DNA of 51,867 nt from Rhodospirillales bacterium (GTDB lineage: Bacteria; Pseudomonadota; Alphaproteobacteria; Reyranellales; Reyranellaceae), in contig WHTW01000022.1 of the NCBI GenBank assembly GCA_009377525.1, forward strand, positions 1 through 51,867, given 5' to 3'. Every line of letters begins with the position of its first letter. Within the stretch, counting starts at the first letter, position 1. A model generated the notes under the pieces. The model saw only the letters and a program-made list of their open reading frames with translations, ran no database searches and was not told the DNA's origin. The position numbers were made by a program, and so were the translations under genes. This document shows positions 15,349 through 23,335 of the stretch, piece after piece.

Positions 15349-16902
15349 CTAGCGCGCCCGTGACCGGCCGCCCACCAGAAGGATCAACGGAATGGCCATG
15401 GCCGAGGCCAGCGTGTAAAGGCCGAAGGCGTTGATGTAGCCCAGCATCGCCGCCTGTCGGCCGATCTCCTTTGAGAGCTTGGCGAGGCCGGTGACCGTCT
15501 CGGTGTCCCAGGCGCCCGTCACCCAGGGCAGCAGCAGCGATCGGTTGAAGGGATTCACCATCTCGACCAGCCGGCTGTAGTTGGCGCTCGAGGCGCGCAC
15601 CACCTCGGCGACGCAGATCGAGATGAAGAAGCTCGAGCCGATGTTGCGCAGCAGGTGATAGACCGCGGTGCCCTCGGCGAGGTTGGCCGAGCTGGTGGTG
15701 GCGAAGGTGGCGAGTGTGAGCGGCACCCAGATGACGCCGATGGCGATGCCCTGGACCAGGCTGTTGGCCATCAGCGTGGCAGCGTCGACATTGAGGTCGA
15801 GCGCCATCAGCCACAGGCCCGAGATCACCTGCAGGGCGAAGCCGCCGATGAGGCCGATGCGCGGGTCCATGCGGCCGACGAAGATCGCGAGGAAAAAGCC
15901 GATTGTGGCGCCGACGCCGCGCGCGGCGATGATCTCGCCGATCAGCATGTCGGGAAAGCCGGCATGCTGCTGCAGCAGGGGTGGCAGCAGCACCATGGGC
16001 GTGAAGTTCAGCATGCCGTAGATCATCACCAGCACCAGGCCGAGCGAATAGTTGCGGTCGCGCAGCAGGCCGAGATTGAGGAACGGCCGCTGCGCCGTGA
16101 GGCTGTGGGCGATGAAGATCCAGAAAGCCAGGATGGCGATGAAGGTCTCGACCAGGATCTCGCCCGAGTCGAACCAGTCGAGCCGCTGGCCGCGCGACAG
16201 CACGAGCTGCACACAGGCGATGGTGACGGAGAGCGAGAGGAAGCCGGTCCAGTCGAGCGCCACGCGGCCGGTGGGACGGTCGGCCGGCAGGGTGAGGCGC
16301 AACCCGATGAAGGAGATCAGGCCGACCGGCACGATCATGTAGAACGCCCAGCGCCAGCTATAGAGCTCCGACAGGAGGCCGCCGAGCGTCGGGCCGATCA
16401 CCGGGCCGATGACCACGGCCATGCCGAAGATCGACGTCACCAAGCCCTGCTGCCGCTTGGGGAAGGCGTCGAGCAGGATGGTCTGCGACAGCGGGATGAC
16501 CGGCGCGCCCAAGGCGCCCTGCAGCACGCGCCACAGGATCAGCGTCTCGAGCGAATTGGCCGCGCCGCACATGAAGGTCGTCGCGGTGAACAGGAGCACC
16601 GACCAGGTCATGGTCTCGCGCCGGCCGAAGCGGGCGGCCAGCCAACCCGTCATCGGCGTCATGACGGCGGTGGCCAGGATGTTGAAGGTCATCGCCCAGG
16701 CGATCTCGTCCTGGGTGGCCGACATGGTGCCCTGCATCTGCGGCAGCAGCGTCGAGGCGATCAGCAGGGTCGTGGCGTAGAGCGTCGACCCCAGCACCAC
16801 CATGATGAGGATCAGCACCCGCCGGCCGACCGAGAAGGTCTCGGCCGGGCTGGCGGGTTCGGCCAGGGCGGCTTGGCCGCCGGCGGAGGCACTTGAAGTC
16901 AT
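15349..16902 (-). CDS. EmrB/QacA-type drug efflux MFS transporter
   Basis: This 517-residue protein is in the size range of 14-helix DHA2 transporters, which export drugs in exchange for protons and in Gram-negatives work with an EmrA-type adaptor and an outer-membrane channel. Seen in the sequence: motif A-like GWLAARFGRRETMTWSVLL, motif C region VVIGPVIGPTLGGLLSELYS (antiporter motif), and repeated hydrophobic segments through the C-terminus (LASAMAIPLILLVGG). The ATG at 16902 is used. It diverges from marR, with a palindromic site in the 31-bp gap, and the partner emrA gene lies on the far side of marR. So the locus is EmrB on one side and MarR-EmrA on the other. Confidence 0.88.
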   Translation of the reverse strand: MTSSASAGGQAALAEPASPAETFSVGRRVLILIMVVLGSTLYATTLLIASTLLPQMQGTMSATQDEIAWAMTFNILATAVMTPMTGWLAARFGRRETMTWSVLLFTATTFMCGAANSLETLILWRVLQGALGAPVIPLSQTILLDAFPKRQQGLVTSIFGMAVVIGPVIGPTLGGLLSELYSWRWAFYMIVPVGLISFIGLRLTLPADRPTGRVALDWTGFLSLSVTIACVQLVLSRGQRLDWFDSGEILVETFIAILAFWIFIAHSLTAQRPFLNLGLLRDRNYSLGLVLVMIYGMLNFTPMVLLPPLLQQHAGFPDMLIGEIIAARGVGATIGFFLAIFVGRMDPRIGLIGGFALQVISGLWLMALDLNVDAATLMANSLVQGIAIGVIWVPLTLATFATTSSANLAEGTAVYHLLRNIGSSFFISICVAEVVRASSANYSRLVEMVNPFNRSLLLPWVTGAWDTETVTGLAKLSKEIGRQAAMLGYINAFGLYTLASAMAIPLILLVGGRSRAR

Positions 16903-16912
16903 AGCCAAGTCT

Positions 16913-16932
16913 ATTGTAGCCTATGCAACAAT
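16913..16932. promoter_or_regulatory. MarR-type palindromic operator
   Basis: A 20-bp palindrome, ATTGTAGCCTATGCAACAAT, matches at 8 of 10 symmetric pairs and has perfect ATTGT/ACAAT outer arms. It lies between the start codons of the divergent efflux and marR genes, ending 1 bp before the marR ATG. This is typical of an autoregulatory MarR site controlling both directions. Confidence 0.75.
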
Positions 16933-16933
16933 C

Positions 16934-17395
16934 ATGAGCCAACCCGCCTCCGGGCCCGAAGACGACGGCTACATCGGCTACATGCTGTCGGACGTGGCGC
17001 GCCTGATCCGCACCGTGTTCGACCGGCGGGTGCGCGACATGGGCCTGACGCGCGCCCAGTGGCTGGTGCTGACGCGGGTCTATCGCCGGCCGGGCGTCAG
17101 CCAGACCGAGCTCGCTGACATGCTCGAGATCGACCGCGCCAGCGCCGGCCGCATGATCGATCGCATGGAGAAGAACGGCTGGGTCGAGCGCCGGCCGGAC
17201 AACGGCGACCGGCGCATCAACCGCCTGCATCTGACGGTGGACGCGCGCAAGGTCCATACCGCCATGTGGGCGATCGCCGAATCGACGGTCGACGATGCGC
17301 TGTCGCCCTTGTCGGCCGATGAGCGCGCGCAATACGCCGAGCTCACCGCCAAGGTGAAGGGCCGGCTGCAGGCGCTGGCCGGAGCCGCGCCATGA
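16934..17395 (+). CDS. MarR-family transcriptional regulator
   Basis: The 153-residue protein starts MSQPASGPEDDGYIGYMLSD at the ATG at 16934; the longer frame upstream would cover the operator and the divergent gene. The winged helix is plain: LTRAQWLVLTRVYRRPGVSQ, TELADMLEIDRASAGRMIDR, and the wing NGWVERRPDNGDRRINRLHL with the D-x-R motif that contacts DNA. MarR proteins are dimers released from DNA by small phenolic or drug-like ligands. It overlaps the adaptor gene by 4 bp (ATGA) and faces the efflux pump gene, so it most likely represses both arms until the pump substrate appears. Confidence 0.9.
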   Translation: MSQPASGPEDDGYIGYMLSDVARLIRTVFDRRVRDMGLTRAQWLVLTRVYRRPGVSQTELADMLEIDRASAGRMIDRMEKNGWVERRPDNGDRRINRLHLTVDARKVHTAMWAIAESTVDDALSPLSADERAQYAELTAKVKGRLQALAGAAP

Positions 17396-18471
17396 GGCGT
17401 GGCCAGGCCGGGCTGCGGCTCGTGCTGCTGGTCGCCGTCCCGCTGGTGGCGGTGGCGGGCGGCGTGTTCTGGTGGCTGTCGGGCGGACGCTATGTCGGCA
17501 CCGACAATGCCTATGTGAAGGCGCACATCGTGCAGATCGCGCCCGAGATCTCGGGCCAGGTGCGCCGCGTGCTGGTGCGCGACCATCAGGCGGTCAGTGC
17601 CGGCGAGAGCCTGATGACCATCGAATCGCGGCCCTTCAAGCTGGCGCTCGACAGCGCCGAGGCCGAGCTCGACGCGGCGCGCAGCCAGGTCGAAACCCTG
17701 CGCGGCACCTGGCGCGAAGTCATGTCCGAACTCGCCGACGCCGAGGCACGCGCCGACTACTTCAAGCGCCAGTGGCAACGACAGGAAGAGCTCGCGATCA
17801 AAGGCGTCGCCTCGGCGTCGAGGCGCGACGAGGCGCAGAACGAGGCGCGCGCGGCCGCCGACCACGTCGCCACCGTGCGTGCGAAGCTGCGGCGCGTGTT
17901 GGTGGCGCTGAACGGCGATCCCCAGCTTCCGGTCGAGGATCATCACCTGGTGCGCGACAAGAGCGCCGCGCGCGAGCAGGCGGCGCTCGATCTTGCGCGC
18001 ACCACCATCCGTGCTCCAGTCGACGGCGTGGTGGTGAACATGCGCGTGCAGCGGGGCGAGCAGGTCAAGGCCGCGGCGCCGCTGTTCGTGCTGGTGGTGG
18101 TGAGCCGGCCGTGGGTCGAGGCCAATTTCAAGGAGACCGACCTCACGCACGTGAGGGTCGGGCAGAAGGCGACGGTGGTGCTTGACACCTATCCCGACGT
18201 GACCTGGGAGGCCGTGGTCGAGAGCTTGAGCCCGGCGACAGGCGCGGAGTTCGCCGTGTTGCCGCCGCAGAACGCGTCGGGCAACTGGGTCAAGGTCGTG
18301 CAGCGCCTGCCGGTAAAGTTGCGGCTGTCGCCGCAGCCCGGCGAGCCTCGGTTACGCGCCGGCATGACCGCGACGGTCAGGATCGACACTGGCCGCGAGC
18401 GCACCGTGGCGTCGTCGATCGGCCAGATCCTGGGCGGCCGCGACGCTGACGCCGCGACGGTGGAGAAGTAG
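17392..18471 (+). CDS. EmrA/HlyD-family membrane fusion protein
   Basis: This 359-residue periplasmic adaptor has one N-terminal membrane anchor (LVLLVAVPLVAVAGGVFWWL). It then has a biotinyl-lipoyl half (GRYVGTDNAYVKAHIVQIAP, SGQVRRVLVRDHQAVSAG), a long coiled-coil hairpin (about 80-190) and the second lipoyl half (TTIRAPVDGVVVNMRVQRGE), followed by a beta-barrel part with WVEANFKETDL. YVGTDNAYVKA and FKETDL are signatures of the EmrA branch. It links the inner-membrane pump encoded at 15349-16902 to an outer-membrane channel, which is not encoded nearby. It is coupled to marR by a 4-bp overlap. A type I palindromic repeat follows the stop codon directly. Confidence 0.9.
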   Translation: MRRGQAGLRLVLLVAVPLVAVAGGVFWWLSGGRYVGTDNAYVKAHIVQIAPEISGQVRRVLVRDHQAVSAGESLMTIESRPFKLALDSAEAELDAARSQVETLRGTWREVMSELADAEARADYFKRQWQRQEELAIKGVASASRRDEAQNEARAAADHVATVRAKLRRVLVALNGDPQLPVEDHHLVRDKSAAREQAALDLARTTIRAPVDGVVVNMRVQRGEQVKAAAPLFVLVVVSRPWVEANFKETDLTHVRVGQKATVVLDTYPDVTWEAVVESLSPATGAEFAVLPPQNASGNWVKVVQRLPVKLRLSPQPGEPRLRAGMTATVRIDTGRERTVASSIGQILGGRDADAATVEK

Positions 18472-18472
18472 G

Positions 18473-18605
18473 GCTGGGGCGCGCCCACTCCAGCGGCGCG
18501 TCCTCTCATAGTCTTCTGGACCGCGCGTCTCGCGCGCCGCATGAGCGAGCCGGAGGCTCGCGGTCCGGAAGATCATGACGCGCCACTGGAGTGGCGCGCC
18601 CCAGC
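18473..18605. repeat. palindromic intergenic repeat, type I nested in a second stem
   Basis: Outer arms GCTGGGGCGCGCC and GGCGCGCCCCAGC enclose GGCGCGT and CCACTGGAGTGG hairpins and a central type I unit with CTTCTGGACCGCGCG and CGCGGTCCGGAAG arms. It sits between emrA and the sulfatase pseudogene, which converge, so it may end transcription from both sides. Confidence 0.8.
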
Positions 18606-18607
18606 AA

Positions 18608-19141
18608 TCAAAGATTGACGCTGGCCGGTGTCGCCTTGCCCCAGTCGACGAAGTCCTTGAACGGCAGGAAGCTGCCGTCGTCTACGCCGATCTCGGCGGC
18701 GATCAACGCGTTCAACTTGGCGTTCATGGCCGCGATCAGGTCGCGGTTGGCGTCGAAGTCGTAGGCAAGGTTGACGACCTCGTCGGGATCGTTGCGCAGG
18801 TCGTAGAGCTCGAGATCGTTCCTGGCGCGCAGATCGTCCAGGGCTGTGGGCGTGTTGAAGGCGCGGAAGGGGAAGTAACGCGTGAAGCGGCGCAGGCGCT
18901 CGTGGCCGGGCAGGGGGACCGGCCACAGATAGCCCATGTACTGTTCCTGGTCGGTCAGGATGAACAGGACGTTATAGCCGCCGTCGCTGGAGCCCGGCGC
19001 GTCGGCGATAGGGAAGCGCGATTCGCTGCCACCGGTGATGGCGGGCGCCTGGGCGTGAACGGCATCGCCGGCGACCGTCGCGCCGGCGAGTGCGGCGCCG
19101 GCCTTGAGGAGCTGTCGTCACGAAGAACTGGGCTTGGACAC
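18608..19141 (-). pseudogene. decayed sulfatase (nonsense codon plus internal deletion)
   Basis: Read from a GTG at 19141, the frame gives VSKPSSS, a TGA stop, then RQLLKAGAALAGATVAGDAV. The stop falls where a twin-arginine signal (SSSRRQLLKAGAA) would need its first Arg, a CGA-to-TGA change. After the signal the sulfatase start is clear (GGYNVLFILTDQEQYMGYLW, PGHERLRR), and it then jumps to a typical sulfatase C-terminus (ARNDLELYDLRNDPDEVVNL, NAKLNALIAAEIGVDDG). The catalytic C/S-x-P-x-R segment and roughly 350 residues are missing. Two separate lesions make it a pseudogene. An intact-looking 109-codon remnant (18608-18937) persists. Confidence 0.85.
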
Positions 19142-19309
19142 TGTAACGCCTCATGACAGGGCAAGGGTCGGCATCGGTTTTCCCAACGACCGCCCCGTGA
19201 CGCAACCGGCGATTTGGCTTTCCGATCAACTCTTCCGGCGATCCGGTCAAGGACGCTGCGTGCTCGCAGGAGTACACGCGGCGCATCGGCTCAGAAAAAG
19301 GAGAAGCCC

Positions 19310-19423
19310 ATGGAACGGTCGGTCAAACACCCGAGGAGATCGACGATAGCGGTGACGCTCGCCACGTGTGCCGGGGAGGATGCAGGAGGGGGAAGGAAAG
19401 CCAGCTCTATGCCGCGTGACTGA
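19310..19423 (+). CDS. tiny open frame, doubtful
   Basis: The ATG at 19310 is preceded by AAAAAGGAG, the best ribosome site in this gap, and codes for 37 residues (MERSVKHPRRSTIAVTLATC and on to SMPRD). The peptide matches nothing I know, and its end overlaps the convergent DUF2442 gene by 17 bp. It may be the surviving front of a lost gene. The rest of the gap (19142-19309) shows no gene. Confidence 0.25.
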   Translation: MERSVKHPRRSTIAVTLATCAGEDAGGGRKASSMPRD

Positions 19424-19829
19424 CTTCCCATCCCTTGCAGGCGAGGAGGATCGACTTGGGGATCGGCTTTTCGCCGTTGGAATAGTAGGCAACCATGCGA
19501 CGCGACAGGCCGAGCGCGTCGGCCGTCTTCACGAGCGACAGGCCGTGTCGCAGCCGCCATTCCAGGAAGATGCGTGCATCCTCATGGCCTGTCGCCGAAA
19601 GCGTCTCCAGCCAAAGGGTGTCGGCTCCCAATTCCACGCCGGATGGCCATTCCAGCGAATGACCCCACTCGCCAACGCAAACGCGCGAGAATTCAGATGG
19701 CTCGCGCAGCGCACGCAGCCTCCTGTTGCGCAGCATTGCATTGAGATCCACGTCGGCTCGCGTGCCATCGGACCATCTCAGGGCGAGAGTTGCTGGCGCC
19801 TTGGCCTTGGCAGCCATGATCGTGCGCAT
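19407..19829 (-). CDS. DUF2442-domain protein with C-terminal HTH
   Basis: The protein is 140 residues from the ATG at 19829 (MRTIMAAKAKAPATLALRWS), 15 bp after the DUF4160 stop, with AGGCGA upstream. A GTG at 19847 overlapping that stop is the alternative. The N-terminal half is DUF2442-like (ALRWSDGTRADVDLNAMLRN, FSRVCVGEWGHSLEWPSGVE). The end is a Cro-type helix-turn-helix (LVKTADALGLSRRMVAYYSN, IPKSILLACKGWE). DUF4160 and DUF2442 proteins are commonly encoded as pairs and are suspected toxin-antitoxin-like modules. The HTH makes this one the likely DNA-binding partner, acting on the palindrome at 20082-20102. Confidence 0.85.
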   Translation of the reverse strand: MRTIMAAKAKAPATLALRWSDGTRADVDLNAMLRNRRLRALREPSEFSRVCVGEWGHSLEWPSGVELGADTLWLETLSATGHEDARIFLEWRLRHGLSLVKTADALGLSRRMVAYYSNGEKPIPKSILLACKGWEVSHAA

Positions 19830-19843
19830 CTTGTCGCCTGAGG

Positions 19844-20071
19844 TCACCCGTTCAACTCCCGCCACGTGGCCATCAACTCGCTTTGGTGCCGACGCGCCCA
19901 GTTGCGCGCCGCCCTGAGAATCGCCGCCGGAACCGCCCCTACAATCAACTCCAGGGCCTCGATGCTCACCGAAGCACGAAAGCCTGGCCCTTCGATGTGG
20001 AAATGCGGAGTGCCGTGGTCGCGTCCGTAGACGGCAATTCGCCAAGCCGCCTCGCGGTATAGCGTTACCAT
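19844..20071 (-). CDS. DUF4160-domain protein
   Basis: This 75-residue protein starts MVTLYREAAWRIAVYGRDHG with a strong ribosome site (GAGGAGGAG) a few nt upstream. The DUF4160 signature is plain: IAVYGRDHGTPHFHIEGPGF, in which the H-x-P-H-F-H(V/I) motif is typical, followed by a helix ending ILRAARNWARRHQSELMATW. The His cluster could be catalytic or metal-binding, but the biochemical role of the family is not established to my knowledge. It is the first gene of a two-gene unit with the DUF2442/HTH gene. A 21-bp perfect palindrome lies 10 bp upstream of its start. Confidence 0.88.
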   Translation of the reverse strand: MVTLYREAAWRIAVYGRDHGTPHFHIEGPGFRASVSIEALELIVGAVPAAILRAARNWARRHQSELMATWRELNG

Positions 20072-20081
20072 GACTCCTCCT

Positions 20082-20102
20082 CTAGTGCAATAGTTGCACT
20101 AG
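20082..20102. promoter_or_regulatory. 21-bp perfect palindrome, candidate operator
   Basis: CTAGTGCAA-TAG-TTGCACTAG has 9-bp perfect arms and lies just upstream of the DUF4160 ribosome site. It also lies 23 bp from the end of the Asp-box protein gene. The likely ligand is the HTH domain of the DUF2442 protein, giving autoregulation. Confidence 0.65.
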
Positions 20103-20125
20103 CGGAGATCTTGCGGTGGCCTCAC

Positions 20126-21178
20126 TCAGCCGCAGGCCACCGAGTAGATGTGCTGCACTTCGCCGGGCAGCGGCATCGCCTGCCACGTCTTGCCGGCATC
20201 CTGCGTGCCGAACACCTCGCCGTCGTAGCGGGCGCCGATATAGACCTGGCTCGGATCGCTGTGGTGCAGGCCGATCGACATGATCGTGCCGTGCACCTGG
20301 ACCTTGTCGAAGCGCTGCCAGCTCTGGCCGCCGTCGGCGCTGCGGTAAAGGCCGCCGTCGTGGCTCGCGGCGGCAACGGAGAGCGCGGCATAGAGCGTAT
20401 TGGGCTCGGTCGGCGAGGCCTTGACGTCGCGGCCGTAGGTGGTGGGCGAGAAGCGGCCGACCTCCATGTCCTGCCAGCTCTTGCCGCCGTCGCGGGTGCG
20501 AAACAGGCCCATGCGCAGGGCCACGATCGGCGAATCGGGATCGGTGGCGTTGATCGTCACGGCATGGCCGTCGAGCATGCCCTCGGCCGTGGTGTCGCTC
20601 ACGATTTTGCTCTTGAGGTGCGGCCGCTCGGAAAGCTTGACCAGCCCCTCGCTGCAATCCTGCCACGTCTCGCCGCCGTCGGTGCTGCGCATGACGCCGT
20701 TGATCTCGAGCGCGGCATAGATCTCGGCGGGCTTCTTGGGGTTCTGCGCAAAGCGCATGACGCGGGAGGCGAACGGCCCCTTGCAGTGGGTGCCGATCAC
20801 CGGCGTCGCGAGCTTCTTCCAGTTGGCGCCGCCGTCGTCGCTGCGATAGACGTCGATCGGCGAGGCGCCGGCGAAGATGCGTTTGGGGTCGCGGCTGTCG
20901 ACCATGAAGCACCAGACCTGCTTCTTGGCATCGGGAAAGCCGGCGCGCCGGAAGGTGGCGCCGCGGTCGGTACTGCGCCACACGCCGTCGTTGGTGCCGG
21001 CGAACACGGTCTCGGGATCCTTGGGATGCACGAAGACCGTGTAGGCCTCGACGGTGCCCAGCACGTGCTGCCAGTCGCCACCCGACGCGGCACGGCGGAA
21101 GACGCCGACCTTGCCGGGATGGTCCGGCTTGCCGAAGTAGCCTGCGACACCGACGTAGACGTGGCTCTGGTCGGCCAT
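20126..21178 (-). CDS. Asp-box (BNR/sortilin-like) beta-propeller protein
   Basis: This 350-residue protein carries at least six Asp-box motifs (S/T-x-D-x-G-x-T/S-W/F): WRSTDRGATF, YRSDDGGANW, MRSTDGGETW, FRTRDGGKSW, YRSADGGQSW and FGTQDAGKTW. These form turns of a beta propeller as in sialidases and sortilins, but sialidase active-site arginines are not evident, so an enzymatic role is not supported. It begins MADQSHVYVGVAGYFGKPDH without a signal peptide, pointing to a cytoplasmic or non-classically placed protein. It follows the Liv-type binding protein gene by 12 bp and is probably co-transcribed with it. Confidence 0.8.
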   Translation of the reverse strand: MADQSHVYVGVAGYFGKPDHPGKVGVFRRAASGGDWQHVLGTVEAYTVFVHPKDPETVFAGTNDGVWRSTDRGATFRRAGFPDAKKQVWCFMVDSRDPKRIFAGASPIDVYRSDDGGANWKKLATPVIGTHCKGPFASRVMRFAQNPKKPAEIYAALEINGVMRSTDGGETWQDCSEGLVKLSERPHLKSKIVSDTTAEGMLDGHAVTINATDPDSPIVALRMGLFRTRDGGKSWQDMEVGRFSPTTYGRDVKASPTEPNTLYAALSVAAASHDGGLYRSADGGQSWQRFDKVQVHGTIMSIGLHHSDPSQVYIGARYDGEVFGTQDAGKTWQAMPLPGEVQHIYSVACG

Positions 21179-21190
21179 GACTGTGTCTCC

Positions 21191-22405
21191 TCAGTTCTTC
21201 TTCACCAGCGGGCATTCGCCCTGGTCGAGCGGCCGGAAGGCCTCCTCGGCGGACATCGTCGTGATCAGCTTATAGTAGTCGTAGGGGCCTTTGGACTCCG
21301 ACGGCTTCTTGACCTCGAACAGGTACATGTTGTGCATCTTCCGGCCGTCCTGGCGGATGTAGCTCAGGCCGAAGATCGGGTCGTCCCACTTGATCTCCTT
21401 GAGCTTGGCCATCACCTGGTCGCTGTTGTCGGTATTGGCGGCCTTGACGGCGTTGAGGTACTGCAGCGCGGCCGAATAGAAGCCGGCCTGGATGCTGGTC
21501 GGCATCTTGCCGTTGTGCTTGGCGGCGAAGCGCTTGGAGAAGGCGCGGGTCTTGTCGTTGAGGTCCCAGTAGAAGGCCTCGGTCAGGTTCAAGCCCTGGG
21601 CGCGCTCCAGGCCGAGCGAGTGCACGTCGGAGATGAAGACCAGCAGGCCGGCGAGCTTCTGGCCGCCCTTGACGATGCCGAACTCCGACGCCTGCTTGAT
21701 CGAATTGATGGTGTCGCCGCCGGCATTGGCGAGGCCAATGACCTGAGCCTTGGACGCCTGGGCCTGCAGCAGGAACGACGAGAAGTCGTTGGTATTGATC
21801 GGGTGCCGGACCTCGCCCAGCACCTTGCCGCCGTTCTTGGTGACGACATTGGCGACGTCGCGCTGCAGGGCGTAGCCGAAGGCGTAGTCGGCGGTGAGGA
21901 AGAACCAGCTCTTGCCGCCCGCCTTGACCACCGCCGAGCCGGTGCCGTTGGCGAGCGCGAAGGTGTCGTAGGTCCAGTGCACCGTGTAGGCGTTGCAGAG
22001 CTTGCCCGTCAGGTCGGACGACGCGGGGTCGGTGGCGAGGTAGATCTTCTTCTTGTCGTTGGCCACGCGCGAGGTGGCGATCGACGCGGACGAGGCGCCG
22101 GTGCCCAGGATGACGTCGACCTGCTCGGTGTCGAACCAGCGGCCGGCGATGGTGGCGGCGACGTCGGCCTTGTTCTGGACGTCGGCCTGCACGATCTCGA
22201 TCTTCTTGCCGCCGACCGAACCGCCGAAGTCTTCGATCGCCATCTGGACCGCGATCACCGCGCCGATGCCGTTGATGTCGGAATAGAGGCTCGACATGTC
22301 GGTGAGCACACCCAGCTTCACCGTGTTGTCGGTCAACTGCTGAGCCGACGCCGGCACGGCCATTGCCGCGACGGCAAGAGCTGCCACGCAAAACGCACGC
22401 TTCAT
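21191..22405 (-). CDS. Liv-type ABC transporter substrate-binding protein
   Basis: This 404-residue protein starts MKRAFCVAALAVAAMAVPAS, a classical signal peptide cleaved after ASA. It has the two-lobed periplasmic-binding fold of the leucine/amide family: VKLGVLTDMSSLYSDINGIG, VDVILGTGASSASIATSRVA, WFFLTADYAFGYALQRDVAN, and the hinge region INTNDFSSFLLQAQASKAQV. Proteins of this family bind branched-chain amino acids, amides, urea or aromatic acids; the ligand cannot be told from sequence. No permease or ATPase gene is adjacent, so it is an orphan that may serve a transporter elsewhere, such as the Liv operon at the right end. The long frame upstream of 22405 has no signal peptide and was rejected. 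Confidence 0.88.
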   Translation of the reverse strand: MKRAFCVAALAVAAMAVPASAQQLTDNTVKLGVLTDMSSLYSDINGIGAVIAVQMAIEDFGGSVGGKKIEIVQADVQNKADVAATIAGRWFDTEQVDVILGTGASSASIATSRVANDKKKIYLATDPASSDLTGKLCNAYTVHWTYDTFALANGTGSAVVKAGGKSWFFLTADYAFGYALQRDVANVVTKNGGKVLGEVRHPINTNDFSSFLLQAQASKAQVIGLANAGGDTINSIKQASEFGIVKGGQKLAGLLVFISDVHSLGLERAQGLNLTEAFYWDLNDKTRAFSKRFAAKHNGKMPTSIQAGFYSAALQYLNAVKAANTDNSDQVMAKLKEIKWDDPIFGLSYIRQDGRKMHNMYLFEVKKPSESKGPYDYYKLITTMSAEEAFRPLDQGECPLVKKN

Positions 22406-22493
22406 AAAGATCCCCTCCCAGGGCTTTGTTGTTGAGCCGAGCCTATCAAGGTGCTGGCATGGCCAACAAGCACGACGGAGGAAAAGGCAGGAA

Positions 22494-23234
22494 ATGATAG
22501 AGAAGATTCTGGACATCCCGACCAAGGATGGCGCGATCGAAACCTTCGTTTGCCATCCGGAACGGGGCGGGCCGTATCCGCCGGTGCTGTTCCTGATGGA
22601 TGCGCCCGGCATCCGCGAGGAACTCTACGACATGGCGCGGCGGCTGGCGACGGTGGGCTACTACGTGCTGCTGCCCAACCTCTACTACCGCGCGGGCAAG
22701 GACACGAAGTATGGGCCCGACGTCCTGGACAAGGGCAGCGCCGAGCAGGCCCGCATGCGGGCAGTGCGCACCAAGATGACGATCCCGCCGGTGATGGACG
22801 ACGTCGCCGCGTTGATCGCCTTTGCCGATTCGCGGAAGGAGTCGAAGAAGGGACCGGTCGGCACCCACGGCTATTGCATGAGCGGGCCTTATTCGCTGGC
22901 CGCGGCCGCGCGCTATCCCGACCGCATCGCCGCCGCCGCGTCGTTCTACGGCACCTGGCTGGTGAGCGACGCGGTCGAGAGCCCGCATCTGAGCTTGGGC
23001 AAGGCCAAGGGCGAGCTCTACATCTCCTGTGCCGAGCACGATGAGCTGGCACCGCCGGACATGGTCAAGGAGCTGAAGAAGCTGTTCGACCGGTCAGGCA
23101 ACCCGGGCGAGCTCGAGGTTCACATGGGCGTCCACCACGGCTTTGCCTTCCCAGAGCGCTGGTGCTACGACAAGCCGGCCGCCGAGCGCCACTGGGAACG
23201 CCTGATCGCGCTCTATCGACGCCGGCTGGGCTGA
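22494..23234 (+). CDS. dienelactone hydrolase family protein
   Basis: This 246-residue alpha/beta hydrolase has the Cys nucleophile typical of dienelactone hydrolases (GTHGYCMSGPYSLAAA). The acid is probable in SCAEHDELAPPDMV and the His lies in VHMGVHHGFAFPERW. These enzymes open cyclic lactones or esters in aromatic ring breakdown; the actual substrate here is unknown. The ATG at 22494 starts MIEKILDIPTKDGAIETFVC after AGGCAGGAA. It diverges from the Liv-type binding protein gene across 88 bp and ends at a palindromic repeat shared with the convergent VOC gene. Confidence 0.88.
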   Translation: MIEKILDIPTKDGAIETFVCHPERGGPYPPVLFLMDAPGIREELYDMARRLATVGYYVLLPNLYYRAGKDTKYGPDVLDKGSAEQARMRAVRTKMTIPPVMDDVAALIAFADSRKESKKGPVGTHGYCMSGPYSLAAAARYPDRIAAAASFYGTWLVSDAVESPHLSLGKAKGELYISCAEHDELAPPDMVKELKKLFDRSGNPGELEVHMGVHHGFAFPERWCYDKPAAERHWERLIALYRRRLG

Positions 23235-23324
23235 CTCATTGGAGCGCGGACCTCCAGGTCCGCTCATGATCAAGCGCGCATGTGAATGCGCGTAAGCGGA
23301 CCTGGAGGTCCGCGCTCCAATGAG
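23235..23324. repeat. palindromic intergenic repeat, type II
   Basis: CTCATTGGAGCGCGGACCTC at one end is mirrored by its complement at the other (ending CGCGCTCCAATGAG). An inner stem is made of GCGCGCAT and ATGCGCG. It begins right after the DLH stop codon, between two convergent genes, and could act as a two-way terminator. Confidence 0.85.
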
Positions 23325-23335
23325 AACACCCAGCG

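Noticed and set aside
16358..17332. Minus-strand gene covering marR
   Set aside because: MarR on the plus strand has clear winged-helix motifs and an operator; the opposite frame shows no family features.
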